64,000 nucleotides of DNA from Bolinopsis microptera (taxonomy: Eukaryota > Ctenophora > Tentaculata > Lobata > Bolinopsidae). Numbering within the stretch: the stretch's first letter is position 1; each line of letters starts with the position of its first letter. The position numbers and the translations under genes were made by a program. Location: contig NC_087072.1 in assembly GCF_026151205.1 (NCBI RefSeq), positions 25,077,799 to 25,141,798 on the forward strand. The letters are read 5' to 3'. The notes beneath the pieces were generated by a model. It had not been told where the DNA came from. It ran no database searches and was given only the letters and a program-made list of their open reading frames with translations. This document shows, piece after piece, positions 13,414 through 24,189 of the stretch.

Positions 13414-14244
13414 CTTGTCGGTCATAATTATCACGGACATTACTTTCACGGCTCATGACGTGCTGAAGACGTTAGTGCAAATAATTGTGTCCGCGAAAAT
13501 TAATAATGTCTGTAGCATTAATAAAAAGTCCGTTTACCTTACTATACTCGGGATTATTATAGCGGGTTAATTTTTGACGGATGTTACTCGTCTAAATTTC
13601 TTCGAAGTAGCGCGCGCGGCTTTTTTCTCGAAATGGCCCGACGGCACGAGCTACGAAGTAGCGCGCGCCGGGCCAGATCATTAACAATGGTCAAGTTAAT
13701 TTATGACTGGGAAAATCTCTAGATGGGTGAGATGCACTACTGTGCCGCGCCGAGCTGAGATGAATTGACATCGTCAGTTAATATTTTCATTAATTTTGGA
13801 TGCACTACTGGGCGCGGCGCGGCCCAGTAGTGCATCGAGCTACAATTCAATGTGTATCCCTACATGTGCGTAGATATGTCTTACCGATTACTATATTAGC
13901 TTATTAGTATACTACGCTTTGCTCTAACTAGAGCCCTTTCGCTTGCAGTAGCTGGTAGCGCGCGACCGCCGTGAAACAAGCGCGTCACGCAGTACGCGTA
14001 TACACATGGCTATGTGAATACTAAGCTAGGACAAATATAATCACTTGCACTCCTGTACTCAGTAGACAGTACTGAGTCCTGATCTGTCAATTCTAGAGTT
14101 CGAGAAAAAGGGCATTCAAAAATCACCAAAAATGTTTACAATATTTGGAAATTTTCAATTTTTAGGTGGTCATGAGCGTGGATACTAAAATAAAAGGAAT
14201 GATTATGTCCGTAAAAATGTGGTCCGTGATGATTAATTATGTCC
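13414..14244. mobile_element. GC-rich non-autonomous element with imperfect terminal inverted repeats
   Basis: Left end (from 13414) reads TCGGTCATAATTATCACGGAC; the reverse complement of the right end (to about 14244) reads TCGGACATAATTAATCATCACGGAC, an imperfect match of about 24 bp. The interior is unusually GC-rich for this window, with many GCGCGC blocks, and contains the 14-bp-stem hairpin at 13800-13835. No clear target duplication was found. The class is unknown. Confidence 0.4.
13800..13835. repeat. Perfect GC-rich hairpin
   Basis: ATGCACTACTGGGC at 13800-13813 is followed by an 8-nt loop (GCGGCGCG) and its exact complement at 13822-13835. The same ATGCACTACTG core recurs at about 13731 and 59506. 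Confidence 0.85.
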
Positions 14245-14376
14245 GATAAGGTTGAAGGTATAGCTGAATCGCTGATTCATGATAGTGCGTGCCAGATGTT
14301 ACTGGGCGGCGCTCAGCCTGTCATTCCGCCGAATCTTTATTCGTTTTATTTATGTTTCTATTATGTTTATGAACTG

Positions 14377-14492
14377 TCACCAAGATGTAAATCAGATCGA
14401 ACGAGAAATTAGATCGAACGAGAAATTAGATCGAACGGCGTCTCAATTCGATCTGATTTACATCTTGGTGACCGTTTACATCTTGGTGACAG
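14377..14492. repeat. Nested inverted repeat around a 17-bp tandem repeat
   Basis: A perfect 25-bp inverted repeat pairs 14377-14401 with 14447-14471 (core CACCAAGATGTAAATCAGAT). A further copy of the outer 19 bp at 14474-14492 can pair with 14374-14392 instead. The loop holds 17-bp tandem units beginning GATCGAACGAGAAATTA at 14395, 14412 and (partial) 14429. Confidence 0.85.
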
Positions 14493-14659
14493 TAATAGCC
14501 TGGCCGGGGGTCCCCAGGCCAGGTAAGCCAGATGAAAATCTCAAATACAAAATATGAAATATTGAATATTTTATATATTAACGGGTGATACTCGTAAAAT
14601 ATCTGTTCCATATATTGTACGGGCGAAATAGTTGGTCGCGCGCAGTGCGCCGCGCTTTT

Positions 14660-15900
14660 GGTGTTGACCATTGGTGGCAGGTACTTTTTGTCCTATTACG
14701 TCACGGCGCAGTACTGCACCCACACTACACACTCTCTCAGATCACAGTTTAAGTTAGAGATAAAACCTAGTTAGATCATCGATCAGTTAGTGATTAACAA
14801 AGAAAACAAAATATTGAAACAACGGATTATAATATATAATGTTTAACTTTCTAAATCCCGTGCACAGTGTAACATTATGAACTGGAATTGTCATCTTAAA
14901 TTCTTTGATCGGAGCAACATTTTGAAGATTAACTCAATCTTCAAGTTCAAGCGTTCGGCATCATTGTAGAGGATTTGTAGAAGAAAGTTTTGGCAGTAAC
15001 TGAAAGTAATTCATTTTAATTGATCAAAGAGGTTGAAACTCGGTTTATCAGATGGTTTGGGAGTTAAGACATGATGCAATACTGATTTAACTACAAAAAC
15101 TGTAAGCCATATAATTATATTCCAAAAATTCTAGTATGTCCTCACCTACTGTATGTTTTACAGTTTTAGGAGAAGGAGACCATAAAAATAGAGTATAGAT
15201 TATTCCCAGCAGTACATCATCTTCCAGAAATAACAAGGGCACGACATTCCGGGCTCCGGCACAGCAAAATGAGAGTCAGAGATTAGAGAAGAAAGAACAT
15301 TCTGAGTAAATTTGTCAGACGTCAGTATAGCCGTTTTCATGTCAGAGAGATCCTTCGGCGACTATCAGTATCACACAATGGCAGGTCAGTCCATCAGTAA
15401 CTGAAAATAAAACCCATTACGTCAGTGTTGCTATTAGGAGCAAATGTTTAGATACAAACTGGTGTTATCGGGAAGGTTGGTAAGATATAATCAGAACTCG
15501 GCTAATTAGATATTTGATTTCAAACAAGTCATTTTTAGGTTATACTATTCCGGGAACATTATGTATATTTTAAAGTCACTATTGTGACGGTACATTAGAA
15601 CTAGACAGAAACAAAGTGTGAAGGGCCTGAACGGAACCCCTCGGTTTCAGTATCGTATTTCTGTCGATAAATGGTTACATTTTTATGTACCATTTATCGA
15701 CCAAAATGGGCAATTTGTGCGTGTGCATAATAAGTGGAATATGATACGCCCGTGTGTAGTGTGGAACCTACAGCGTGTAAAGAAATGTGTGTAAAGTATG
15801 ATTATTTATAGATTACCGCAGCCTGCCGTAATAAAGTAATGACAAAGCAAGCGAACATGTACATCTCGTGATAACATTTCGGTCATGAAGTTGGAATATT
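14660..15900. other. No gene seen
   Basis: Unremarkable AT-rich sequence between the GC-rich repeat and the satellite. No frame, tandem repeat or splice-consistent exon set was recognised. Confidence 0.4.
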
Positions 15901-16062
15901 ACAACATCATATTATTTTAATTGCCCACTTCACTTGGAGAGAATTCAGGTACGTGTGCTAATAATTGTGTACATAATTCTGATAGGAACTTTAACGAAAA
16001 TATAATACAAAATTGGTCGCAAAATTGAATATGGGATACTAAGGAGGATTATTGGGACGAAA
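15901..16062 (+). repeat. Left flanking direct repeat of the satellite
   Basis: About 160 bp that recurs at 17560-17717 with few changes; shared blocks include ACTTGGAGAGAATTCAGGTA and ACTTTAACGAAAATATAATA. The two copies bracket the 325-bp array in the same orientation. Confidence 0.8.
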
Positions 16063-17425
16063 TTGGCACATTGGTTACATCGGTTCTAAACATGCAGTGA
16101 TTCCCAAACTTGGTTTGAGTGGTCCTAGGACCAATATTAACTCTTTCCGACCAATTTTGAACAATTTTGAGCACTTTGAGGATAATGTTCATGTTTGTTC
16201 ATTTCCGTTCATTCCATAAACATGGGTAATGTTATGCGACCTTTGATGGCTCATAGGCCTAGTTTTTAACTATATCCATCTTAGAAAACCGAATTGAGGC
16301 TTCCCAGCACTCAAATACAACCAATACTTCGATGTCCCCATGTTCCAAAAATTTGCAGATACTCGGGACGATTATTGGGACGAAATTGGCACATTGGTTA
16401 CATCGGTGCTAGACATGCAGTGATTCCCAAACTTGGTTTGAGTGGTCCTAGGACCAATATTAACTCTTTCCTACCAATTTTGAACAATTTTGAGCACTTT
16501 GAGGATAATGTTCATGTTTGTTCATTTCCGTTCATTCCATGAACATGGGTAATGTTATGCGACCTTTGATGGCTGCTAGGCCTAGTTTTTAACTATATCC
16601 ATCTTAGAAAACCGAATTGAGGCTTCCCAGCACTCAAATACAGCCAATACTTATTACTTCGATGTCCCCATGTTCCAAAAATCTGCAGATACTGATCGGG
16701 ACGATTATTGGGACAAAATTGGAACATTGGTTACATCGGTTCTAGACATGCAGTGATTCCCAAACTTGGTTTGAGTGGTCCTAGGACCAATATTAACTGT
16801 TTCCGACCAATTTTGAACAATTTTGAGCACTTTGAGGATAATGTTCATGTTTGTTCATTTCCGTTCATTCCATGAACATGGGTAATGTTATGTGACCTTT
16901 GATGGCTCCTAGGCCTAGTTTTTAACTATATCCATCTTACAAAACCGAATTGAGGCTTCCCAGCACTCAAATACAGCCAATACTTCGATGTCCCCATGTT
17001 CCAAAAATCTGCAGATACTGATCGGGACGATTATTGGGACAAAATTGGAACATTGGTTACATCGGTTCTAGACATGCAGTGATTCCCAAACTTGGTTTGA
17101 GTGGTCCTAGGACCAATATTTACTCTTTCCGACCAATTTTGAACAATTTTGAGCACTTTGAGGATAATGTTCATGTTTGTTCATTTCCGTTCATTCCATG
17201 AACATGGGTAATGTTATGCGACCTTTGATGGCTCCTAGGCCTAGTTTTTAACTATATCCATCTTAGAAAACCGAATTGAGGCTTCCCAGCACTCAAATAC
17301 AGCCAATACTTCGGAGTCCCCATGTTCCAAAAATCTGCAGATACTCGGGACAATTATTGGGACGAAATTGGCACATTGGTTACATCGGTGCTAGACATGC
17401 AGTGATTCCCAAACTTGGTTTGAGT
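16051..17425 (+). repeat. Satellite/minisatellite, about 325-bp units, four full copies plus a partial
   Basis: Unit starts, marked by ATTGGGACRAAATTGG, lie at 16051, 16374, 16707, 17033 and 17356, giving periods of 323, 333, 326 and 323 bp. Units are nearly identical apart from small indels near the start (GATACTGATCGGGACG against GATACTCGGGACG). Each full unit contains the perfect 14-bp palindrome TGGTCCTAGGACCA. The 82-codon and 64-codon frames at 16294 and 17276 are by-products of the repeat and are not called as genes. Confidence 0.92.
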
Positions 17426-17540
17426 AAAAGAAATCGCCTCAAACTTCCAATTGCTAAATTCAATTCTTAGTTAATGCAGTGTGAGCATTTATTATAGGGA
17501 GCGTTTACATATGAAATCAGCAATATTTTGGCAAATTTTA

Positions 17541-17559
17541 CCCCCCCCCCCCCCCCCCC
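17541..17559. repeat. Poly(C) run of 19
   Basis: Uninterrupted run of 19 C at the edge of the right flanking repeat. A second run of 19 C lies at 17766-17784. Confidence 0.95.
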
Positions 17560-17717
17560 ACAACAACATATTATTTTATTTGCCCACTTTACTTGGAGAG
17601 AATTCAGGTACGCGTGCTAATAATTGTGTACATAATTCTGATTGGAACTTTAACGAAAATATAATACAAAATTGGTCGCAAAATTGAATATGGGATACTT
17701 AGGAGGATTACTGGGAC
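17560..17717 (+). repeat. Right flanking direct repeat of the satellite
   Basis: Copy of 15901-16062 with minor substitutions, ending at GGGACAAAATT followed by a C-rich tract (17726-17784). Confidence 0.8.
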
Positions 17718-17784
17718 AAAATTCCCCCCCCCCCTGTCAGCAACTTTCAGCATTGAGCGACCCAACCCCCCCCCCCCCCCCCCC

Positions 17785-19196
17785 TAAAACCCCCTCCTCT
17801 CGTCAGCATTTCACAACCCCCTCGGCTGCTGACGTCATATGTTAACGTTCCCTTATAACGCTGTTATAATAGCGCATGAAATGCTAAGTGTAGAGTTTCA
17901 GTTATTACTATCAAGTCAGTTTAAGCGGGAAAATTTCGCCCACGTGCAGTGTACCGCTCCTCGCTACATGTTCAGTGTGCAGAAACAAATATCTCGCCAG
18001 ACATTGATACTTTAATCAATTATGTTATATTACAGTTGATAAAGGGTTATGTCTGTGTGTAGAAGTAAAATTACTTATATAGCCTATCACGCACATGACA
18101 CATCTCTAATCTCGTATTAACATTTTCCTTTAAAATGCTCGATCACATCACTTGCCACACAAAATTATGTAAAGATAAGGTAAAAAGCGGACACAATTTT
18201 TGTCAGAAAAACTTCGTACTTTGAAGTGGTTGTACAATGTACGGTACGTACTTTAAGCTGGGTACAGTACGTACTTCTCATCTTAGTTTAAGACATACTG
18301 GAATCATTTCAAAAGATCGATTATTTACGTACGCTTTATCACAGACACAGTATTAGTCATATTAGTAGGAATATATTGGCGGAGAAACATGCATTGTTTT
18401 GTTTAAACCAATTGAAAACCAAATTTATAGCTCCTATTTGCTGTCAATACCTCGCAGTGCCACTGCCCAGGGCGATTTAAAAGACCAAAAGGTATACATG
18501 TTTTTGTTGATACAGCGAGATATTCTCTAAAGGCCAGAAAGTGTAAATTTGTGTCTCAAAATTTAATCTGGTCATTATATGTGGTTGCGGCGGTATAGTT
18601 CAAAATCTGCAACAATATGGTCAAGATTGCTTGACTGATTTTGTAATCTAAAAGATTGTCATTTGCATCGATAATTTTATTAAATCATTATAATTTTACC
18701 GGATCTGACGAGAATTCTGTTTAGTTTGAACAGGATATTTGACCACTGCTTCCCTTGCAAACCACATCGTTGATTTGGGTACCGCTCTTGGTTCTGTTGA
18801 AAATCTTATCCTGCAAGTAGTTGACTTATAAGTCTACAAATTTGCACAGAAATAAAATAACCTATTTCAAAACCAAGTTGCATTCAAGTTAACAATAAAT
18901 GACATTAGAAAATGATCTCACGATTTAATTGAATTAGAAACTGAGTCTATTAAAAACATTCGAAAATTTCATCGAAACATATAATAGTAAACGACTAAAT
19001 TAGCACTGTCTTACTTAGAGGGGCATGCGAAAATTTTGATAAATTTACTTTGTGAGAATCTGTGATTATCTGAGATAACAAGATCAGAGTAGGCCACCCG
19101 GGTTTTATCCTTCGTGATCGTGATCCAGTTCTAGGGGAAGTGTTGTCCGTAAACGAGCTTCAGCGAAAAAGCAAAGGGGAGAATAACAGTATAACT
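17785..19196. other. No gene seen
   Basis: Non-coding by eye; an E-box (CACGTG) lies at 17941. No long frame on either strand. Confidence 0.4.
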
Positions 19197-19733
19197 CCTC
19201 TATCATATTCTAGTAAAATGCAGCAGTGCTAATTTGTTCGTCGTCTTCTGCAGGATGGTACTCTAGCGCTTTTCTAAAATCTGTCCGACTCTGCCCAAAC
19301 ACCTGGATAAATATATTGAATTCGTGAGATGTATCAATTTAATTACGTATATAAATAATTTAACGTATATAAATAATTTAACTTTAAGTTTACAATGACA
19401 CAAATGTATAACCTACCAACAGAAAAGAAGACAGAACCTTGATCGATGAGATAGTTAAAGTTAAGAAAGAGTGGTATTATAGCAAGGGCTTTTAATTCAC
19501 CTGTTGGATTTTTCTCTCCTCTATCATATTCTAGTCAAATGTAGCAGTGCTTATCATCAATAAATATGTTCACCATCTTCTGCAGGATGGTACCCTAGCG
19601 ATTTTCTAAAATCTGTCCGACTCTGCCCAGACACCTGGATAAATAAATTGAATTAGTGAGATGTATCAATTTAATTACGTTTAAATAATTGAACTTTTAG
19701 TTTACAATGACACAAATGTTTAACCTACCAACG
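19197..19733. repeat. Direct duplication of about 220 bp
   Basis: 19197-19420 and 19516-19733 share long blocks, for example CTGTCCGACTCTGCCCA and TTACAATGACACAAATGT. The duplication includes the candidate terminal exon of the small minus-strand gene described next. Confidence 0.85.
19210..19302 (-). CDS. Second copy of the candidate terminal exon
   Basis: The acceptor TTTATCCAG is identical to that of the 19634-19557 copy, with a 30-codon frame ending ISTAAFY and TAG. The exon 2 equivalent in this copy (about 19410-19425) has lost part of its sequence, so this exon would have to be spliced from the intact exon 2 at 19767-19729. Confidence 0.3.
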   Translation of the reverse strand: MFGQSRTDFRKALEYHPAEDDEQISTAAFY

Positions 19734-19838
19734 GGCAACGTCCAACAGAGAAGAAGACAGTTTTTACCTGTTGTAATATAAATTAAAAACTTATCAGTAG
19801 AAAATGATATTTAAAAATCACTTGCTTACATTCTCCAT
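19557..19838 (-). CDS. Candidate small gene with duplicated terminal exon
   Basis: Splice-consistent model, all junctions in phase 0: exon 1 at 19838-19830 (ATG GAG AAT, donor GTAAGC), exon 2 at 19767-19729 (VKTVFFSVGRCPL, donor GTAGGT), exon 3 at 19634-19557 (VSGQSRTDFRKSLGYHPAE, stop TGA). This gives about 41 residues. A second, more distal copy of exon 3 lies at 19302-19210 (VFGQSRTDFRKALEYHPAE, stop TAG) with a longer C terminus, and could be used alternatively to give about 46 residues. I do not recognise the peptide. Most differences between the two exon copies change the amino acid, so purifying selection is not evident. This may be a real micro-gene, a gene fragment, or chance. Confidence 0.35.
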
Positions 19839-19839
19839 T

Positions 19840-20289
19840 CTCCATAACGAAAACTTAACTCTCCTTGTTCTCGTTCAATGTTTACAGTACTTCATCTTGC
19901 ACTCGATCAGTCCTGGCTAACGAAATTTTGAAGAGTAATAGTTCATGATAATCTCACTGAGTTAAATATTTACCGTATTTATACCGCTAAAAGCACACAT
20001 TTTAAGGTAACTAAGCAACGACAAAAACCAGTAAAGAGGACTTATTTACACGGATACTAAATAATCAAGTACTAATTAACAGCAAATTTGTTTAAAATAT
20101 ATATTTTATTTTAAAAGGAGGTTATCATATATTTAAAGAGTGTACACCGTCAGATCATTTTTAGATTCATTTCATTTCAAGTCTGATTTAAACTAGTTAA
20201 CTAAGATATTTTAAGATGAAACTGTCCGGGGACCTGGAGACGATCAATTTAATTCCAAAATGGCGTGTTCAGTCAGCTAGCCAAAAACA
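19840..20289. other. No gene seen
   Basis: AT-rich spacer between the small candidate gene and the 430-bp tandem array. Confidence 0.35.
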
Positions 20290-22170
20290 TTATTCCCACT
20301 AGACTACAACTATGTCACGTCATTAATAGCCAATGATAATTGCACTTTCTACGGATTCGATTATACAATTATAACTTTACTTGGCTAGCAAATCACGTGA
20401 TGTTTCTTGGATTATCACCATGGTAACTGGGAGGTGTTCAAACTCAAAAGATTTACTTTACAAACTGAGGTCTCTGTTTTAATATCCATGTTCAATGGAT
20501 AATTGAAGCTTAAATAGAAGGTACGATAAAATGTACGATTTACACAAATGGGTTCTTGTTATTATAAGCAAATCGTTCAGTAAACACTGAGTGTAAACGG
20601 ATGTATGGGAATTGGGACACACCTTAGAAACACTTAATAGCTAATCGTAGTAGCCTTACATTTAATAACCGATATATAACTGGTGTCCCTCACGTTATTA
20701 TATCAGGTCTGTTACTATGGAAACGTCCGAGGGGCTAGTTAAAGAATTCAACTTGGAAATTTAGTCACAGTTCAATAAAAATTACTGCCACTAAAAGTAA
20801 AAGCCAATGATTAGTGTTCTCTACGCATTCAATTATAACAATTTACTTGGTTAGCAAATCGCGTGACATCTCTGGAATTATCACCATGGTAACTAGGAGG
20901 TGTTCAAACTCAAAAGATTTACTTTACAAACTCAAAAGATTTACTTTACAAACTGAGGTTTATGTTTTAATACACAAATGGGTTCTTGTTATTATAAGCA
21001 AATCGTTCAGTACACACTGAGTGTAAACGGATGTATGGGAATTGGGACACACCTTAGAAACACTTAATAGCTAATCGTAGTAGCCTTACATTTAATAACC
21101 GATATATAACTGGTGTCCCTCACGTTATTATATCAGGTCTGTTACTATGGAAACGTCCGAGGGGCTAGTTAAAGAATTCAACTTGGAAGTTTAGTCACAG
21201 TTCAATAAAAATTACTGCCACTAAAAGTAAAAGCCAATGATTAGTGTTCTCTACGCATTCAATTATAACAATTTACTTGGTTAGCAAATCGCGTGACATC
21301 TCTGGAATTATCACCATGGTAACTAGGAGGTGTTCAAACTCAAAAGATTTACTTTACAAACTCAAAAGATTTACTTTACAAACTGAGGTTTATGTTTTAA
21401 TACACAAATGGGTTCTTGTTATTATAAGCAAATCGTTCAGTACACACTGAGTGTAAACGGATGTATGGGAATTGGGACACACCTTAGAAACACTTAATAG
21501 CTAATCGTAGTAGCCTTACATTTAATAACCGATATATAACTGGTGTCCCTCACGTTATTATATCAGGTCTGTTACTATGGAAACGTCCGAGGGGCTAGTT
21601 AAAGAATTCAACTTGGAAATTTAGTCACAGTTCAATAAAAATTACTGCCACTAAAAGTAAAAGCCAATGATTAGTGTTCTCTACGCATTCAATTATAACA
21701 ATTTACTTGGTTAGCAAATCGCGTGATATCTCTGGAATTATCACCATGGTAACTAGGAGGTGTTCAAACTCAAAAGATTTACTTTACAAACTCAAAAGAT
21801 TTACTTTACAAACTGAGGTTTATGTTTTAATACACAAATGGGTTCTTGTTATTATAAGCAAATCGTTCAGTACACACTGAGTGTAAACGGATGTTTGGGA
21901 ATTGGGACACACCTTAGAAACACTTAATAACTTAACACATCAGCCTTATATTTAATAACCGATATATAACTGGTGTCCCTCACGTTATATCAGGTCTGTT
22001 ACTGTGGAATAACGTCCGAGGGGCAAGTTAAAGAATTCAACTTGGAAGTTTAGTCACAGTTCATTATTTGGTAAAATGAACAGGGACTCCATGTAATGCC
22101 GTTAATAAACATTACTGCCACTGGATTACAAGTGTGTCTCGTCATTTCTAGCCAATGATTTAGATTATTA
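20290..22170 (+). repeat. Tandem array, 430-bp units
   Basis: Three nearly identical units start at about 20804, 21234 and 21664 (exactly 430 bp apart), each beginning AGCCAATGATTAGTGTTCTC. A diverged unit precedes them (about 20330) and a broken one follows (about 22094-22170). Units 2-4 carry an internal 22-bp duplication (ACTCAAAAGATTTACTTTAC) that the first unit lacks, so it arose before the amplification. Differences between units 2-4 are a few single bases. The repeated 68-codon frame in each unit is preserved by identity and is not called as a gene. Confidence 0.93.
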
Positions 22171-22660
22171 TTATCATACGATATTTGGAGTACCTGCAGC
22201 ATAAGGAGAACTCGAAATTCTAGTCTTGAACATATAGTTCAAGGGATATAGTTATAGCAAAAACGATCGGGTTAGGTCGCATCAACAATGCCAATAGCAA
22301 AAATATGTTTGATCTTCAAAATTAATTGTACACTAAGGTAAGCGACAAAAACCTTCATTTACATTGGCATGCACCACAATATTCATTTGTTCATCTGCAT
22401 ATTATGCAGGTAGCAGCTTAATTATGGCCCACTGAATGACTTAACCGTAATATTGATTGATGATACACCGGTCAGATTGAATCTGGAAACAATCAAACAA
22501 ATGACATGCAACTCAGCAAGCGATCAAATTAAAGCTGGAAGTGAATAGAATCTGTTATCAAATGTTAAGCTTAATTGCAATGCGGTCATAGATAGCGAAC
22601 AAAACAACAGTGAATCGTTTATAAACTGCGTGAGGAAGTGAAGTTACAGAGCCAGACAAA
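22171..22660. other. No gene seen
   Basis: AT-rich spacer without recognised features. Confidence 0.35.
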
Positions 22661-22699
22661 ATTGATGAGCGCTCGATTTTATCACAGAATTTCGAACTG

Positions 22700-22967
22700 C
22701 AGAGTGATTTTACGCCGCGCATAGCTCACGTGACTCAATATAAGCTCTCCTATTGGCGCAAACGTCTCAGCCAATCAGCATCTACGGCACTTTTCTGCCG
22801 TAATTGAGTCGTATTTCTACCTACCAGGACCGTCGACGAGTCCAACTCGGCGCGCGTCCTGGTAGGTTGTAAACCTACAATTTATATATTATTTTTGTGA
22901 TACCGCGCGCGCGATTAATTGAGCGCTTCAGGCGCGCATTCTCTACAATTTCGGGTCCGCGCCTTCC
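22700..22967 (+). promoter_or_regulatory. Promoter-like GC-rich patch with E-box, CCAAT boxes and a hairpin
   Basis: In an AT-rich setting this patch has clustered CpG (GCCGCGC, GGCGCGCG, CCGCGCGCGCG), a TCACGTGA box (about 22728), an inverted CCAAT (ATTGG, about 22753) and a direct CCAATCA (about 22773). An 11-bp perfect inverted repeat, CCTACCAGGAC at 22820-22830 with its complement at 22856-22866, flanks a GC-rich loop. An ATG in fair context (CCATGG) follows at 22968. The promoter role is inference from composition. Confidence 0.35.
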
Positions 22968-23108
22968 ATGGATTCCAGACACAACTCTTCTCAGCAGACG
23001 TTTTCTAGTGTTGTGGATCTTTTAATTAAGTGTCGATATCTTTTCGGACCCCAAAAAAACATTGAATTAAATTTTAACATTATTAGTATTCGGGGACGAT
23101 TAAGCTAG
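22968..23108 (+). CDS. Possible first exon or short ORF downstream of the promoter-like patch
   Basis: ATG frame of 46 codons beginning MDSRHNSSQQTFSSVVDLL and ending at TAG 23106. It may be a first exon with its donor inside, or a chance frame. No domain is recognised and no matching downstream exon could be assigned. A further 66-codon ATG frame at 23685-23885 on the same strand (HHFAFDRQGNPAND in its middle) could belong to the same transcript, but no splice pair was established. Confidence 0.22.
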   Translation: MDSRHNSSQQTFSSVVDLLIKCRYLFGPQKNIELNFNIISIRGRLS

Positions 23109-24160
23109 TAACACTCTGAATATGATCATTAGTAAACACAAACATTCAATGTGGCTATTGCTATCGCCTATCACGTGTAAAAACAATCGCGTTCCAGTGC
23201 TTGATCTAATATATCTTGATTCTTGGATGTTCAATCAAGCCGTTATCTTAGGACATATTATATGGTAGGACTCGAGTGCATATAAATTCTTCCTATCCTT
23301 CATTCTGTTCAATTCAATAATTCGACCTTGTAATCCTTCAAACTTCCAACTTTCTCAATAGTTTGACGTACGACGAACTAGCTGAGTCATTAACAGCTTC
23401 AGTGATACTCCTCACTATTCTTAAGTCGTACTTTTATATAAATAGACTTCCGCGACAAAGGTTGCGCTGAAAATCTATATATTGACGAGGATTATGAAAA
23501 CTTGTGACAATATGTACGTAATATTTTCGCAGAACATAGCGACAGACAAATTCCCGGTGGCGATGAATTTTGTGACCAGGTCGTCAGTTATTGGTCCACA
23601 CGAACCGGAGGGTTAATAATTAATACTCAAGACCATCGTGGTGAAGTCTCAACTTGAGATCGGCATCGCCGCAACTGTCTTGCAATGTTCACTAATGTAT
23701 TGGTTTACATCGAGCATTTTGATTATCACGTGACCCATCACTTTGCCTTTGACCGACAAGGAAACCCAGCCAATGATTTACCAAATGTTGTATTCCGTCG
23801 GAGTGATGATCTGATATATCGCCCAGCCAACCAGCTGCCAACTCTCCATTCACGTGACTCTTCATTAATCGCAATTCAGTCGTGACTTCCTTAATTTTAT
23901 GTAATGAATTAATGGGTTTTCTTCAGAAAACGGTCACACACGACAAAATGCATTAGATCACGCTGCCACGATCCCGTCTTATTGAAATACAATGCATTTT
24001 TCAATCTTAACTCTGTGAAGTGTAAACCTCCAGTATCAAGCGCTCTTCATCTCTGCGCTAAATAATTAACCAGTCAGCAACAAGTTAAAGACAACGCCCT
24101 GATGCCCACTGAACACTTCCCAAGTCTCCTTGAGTACTTTCTAAATAATAAGACTTGTGA
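23109..24160. other. No confident gene
   Basis: Contains the 66-codon frame at 23685-23885, which is overlapped by an antisense frame, and several CACGTG boxes (about 23174, 23728, 23851). Nothing else seen. Confidence 0.35.
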
Positions 24161-24167
24161 GGTTTCC

Positions 24168-24189
24168 CTCTCTCTCTCTCTCTCTCTCT
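24168..24189. repeat. (TC)n microsatellite
   Basis: Eleven consecutive TC dinucleotides. Confidence 0.9.

Noticed and set aside
16294-16542. 82-codon frame inside the satellite, repeated at 17276
   Set aside because: It follows the repeat unit; the frame changes with unit indels and encodes no recognised motif.
20814-21880. Three identical 68-codon frames (MFSTHSIITIYLV start)
   Set aside because: Identity comes from tandem duplication at DNA level; no sign of coding constraint, and the start codons are non-ATG.
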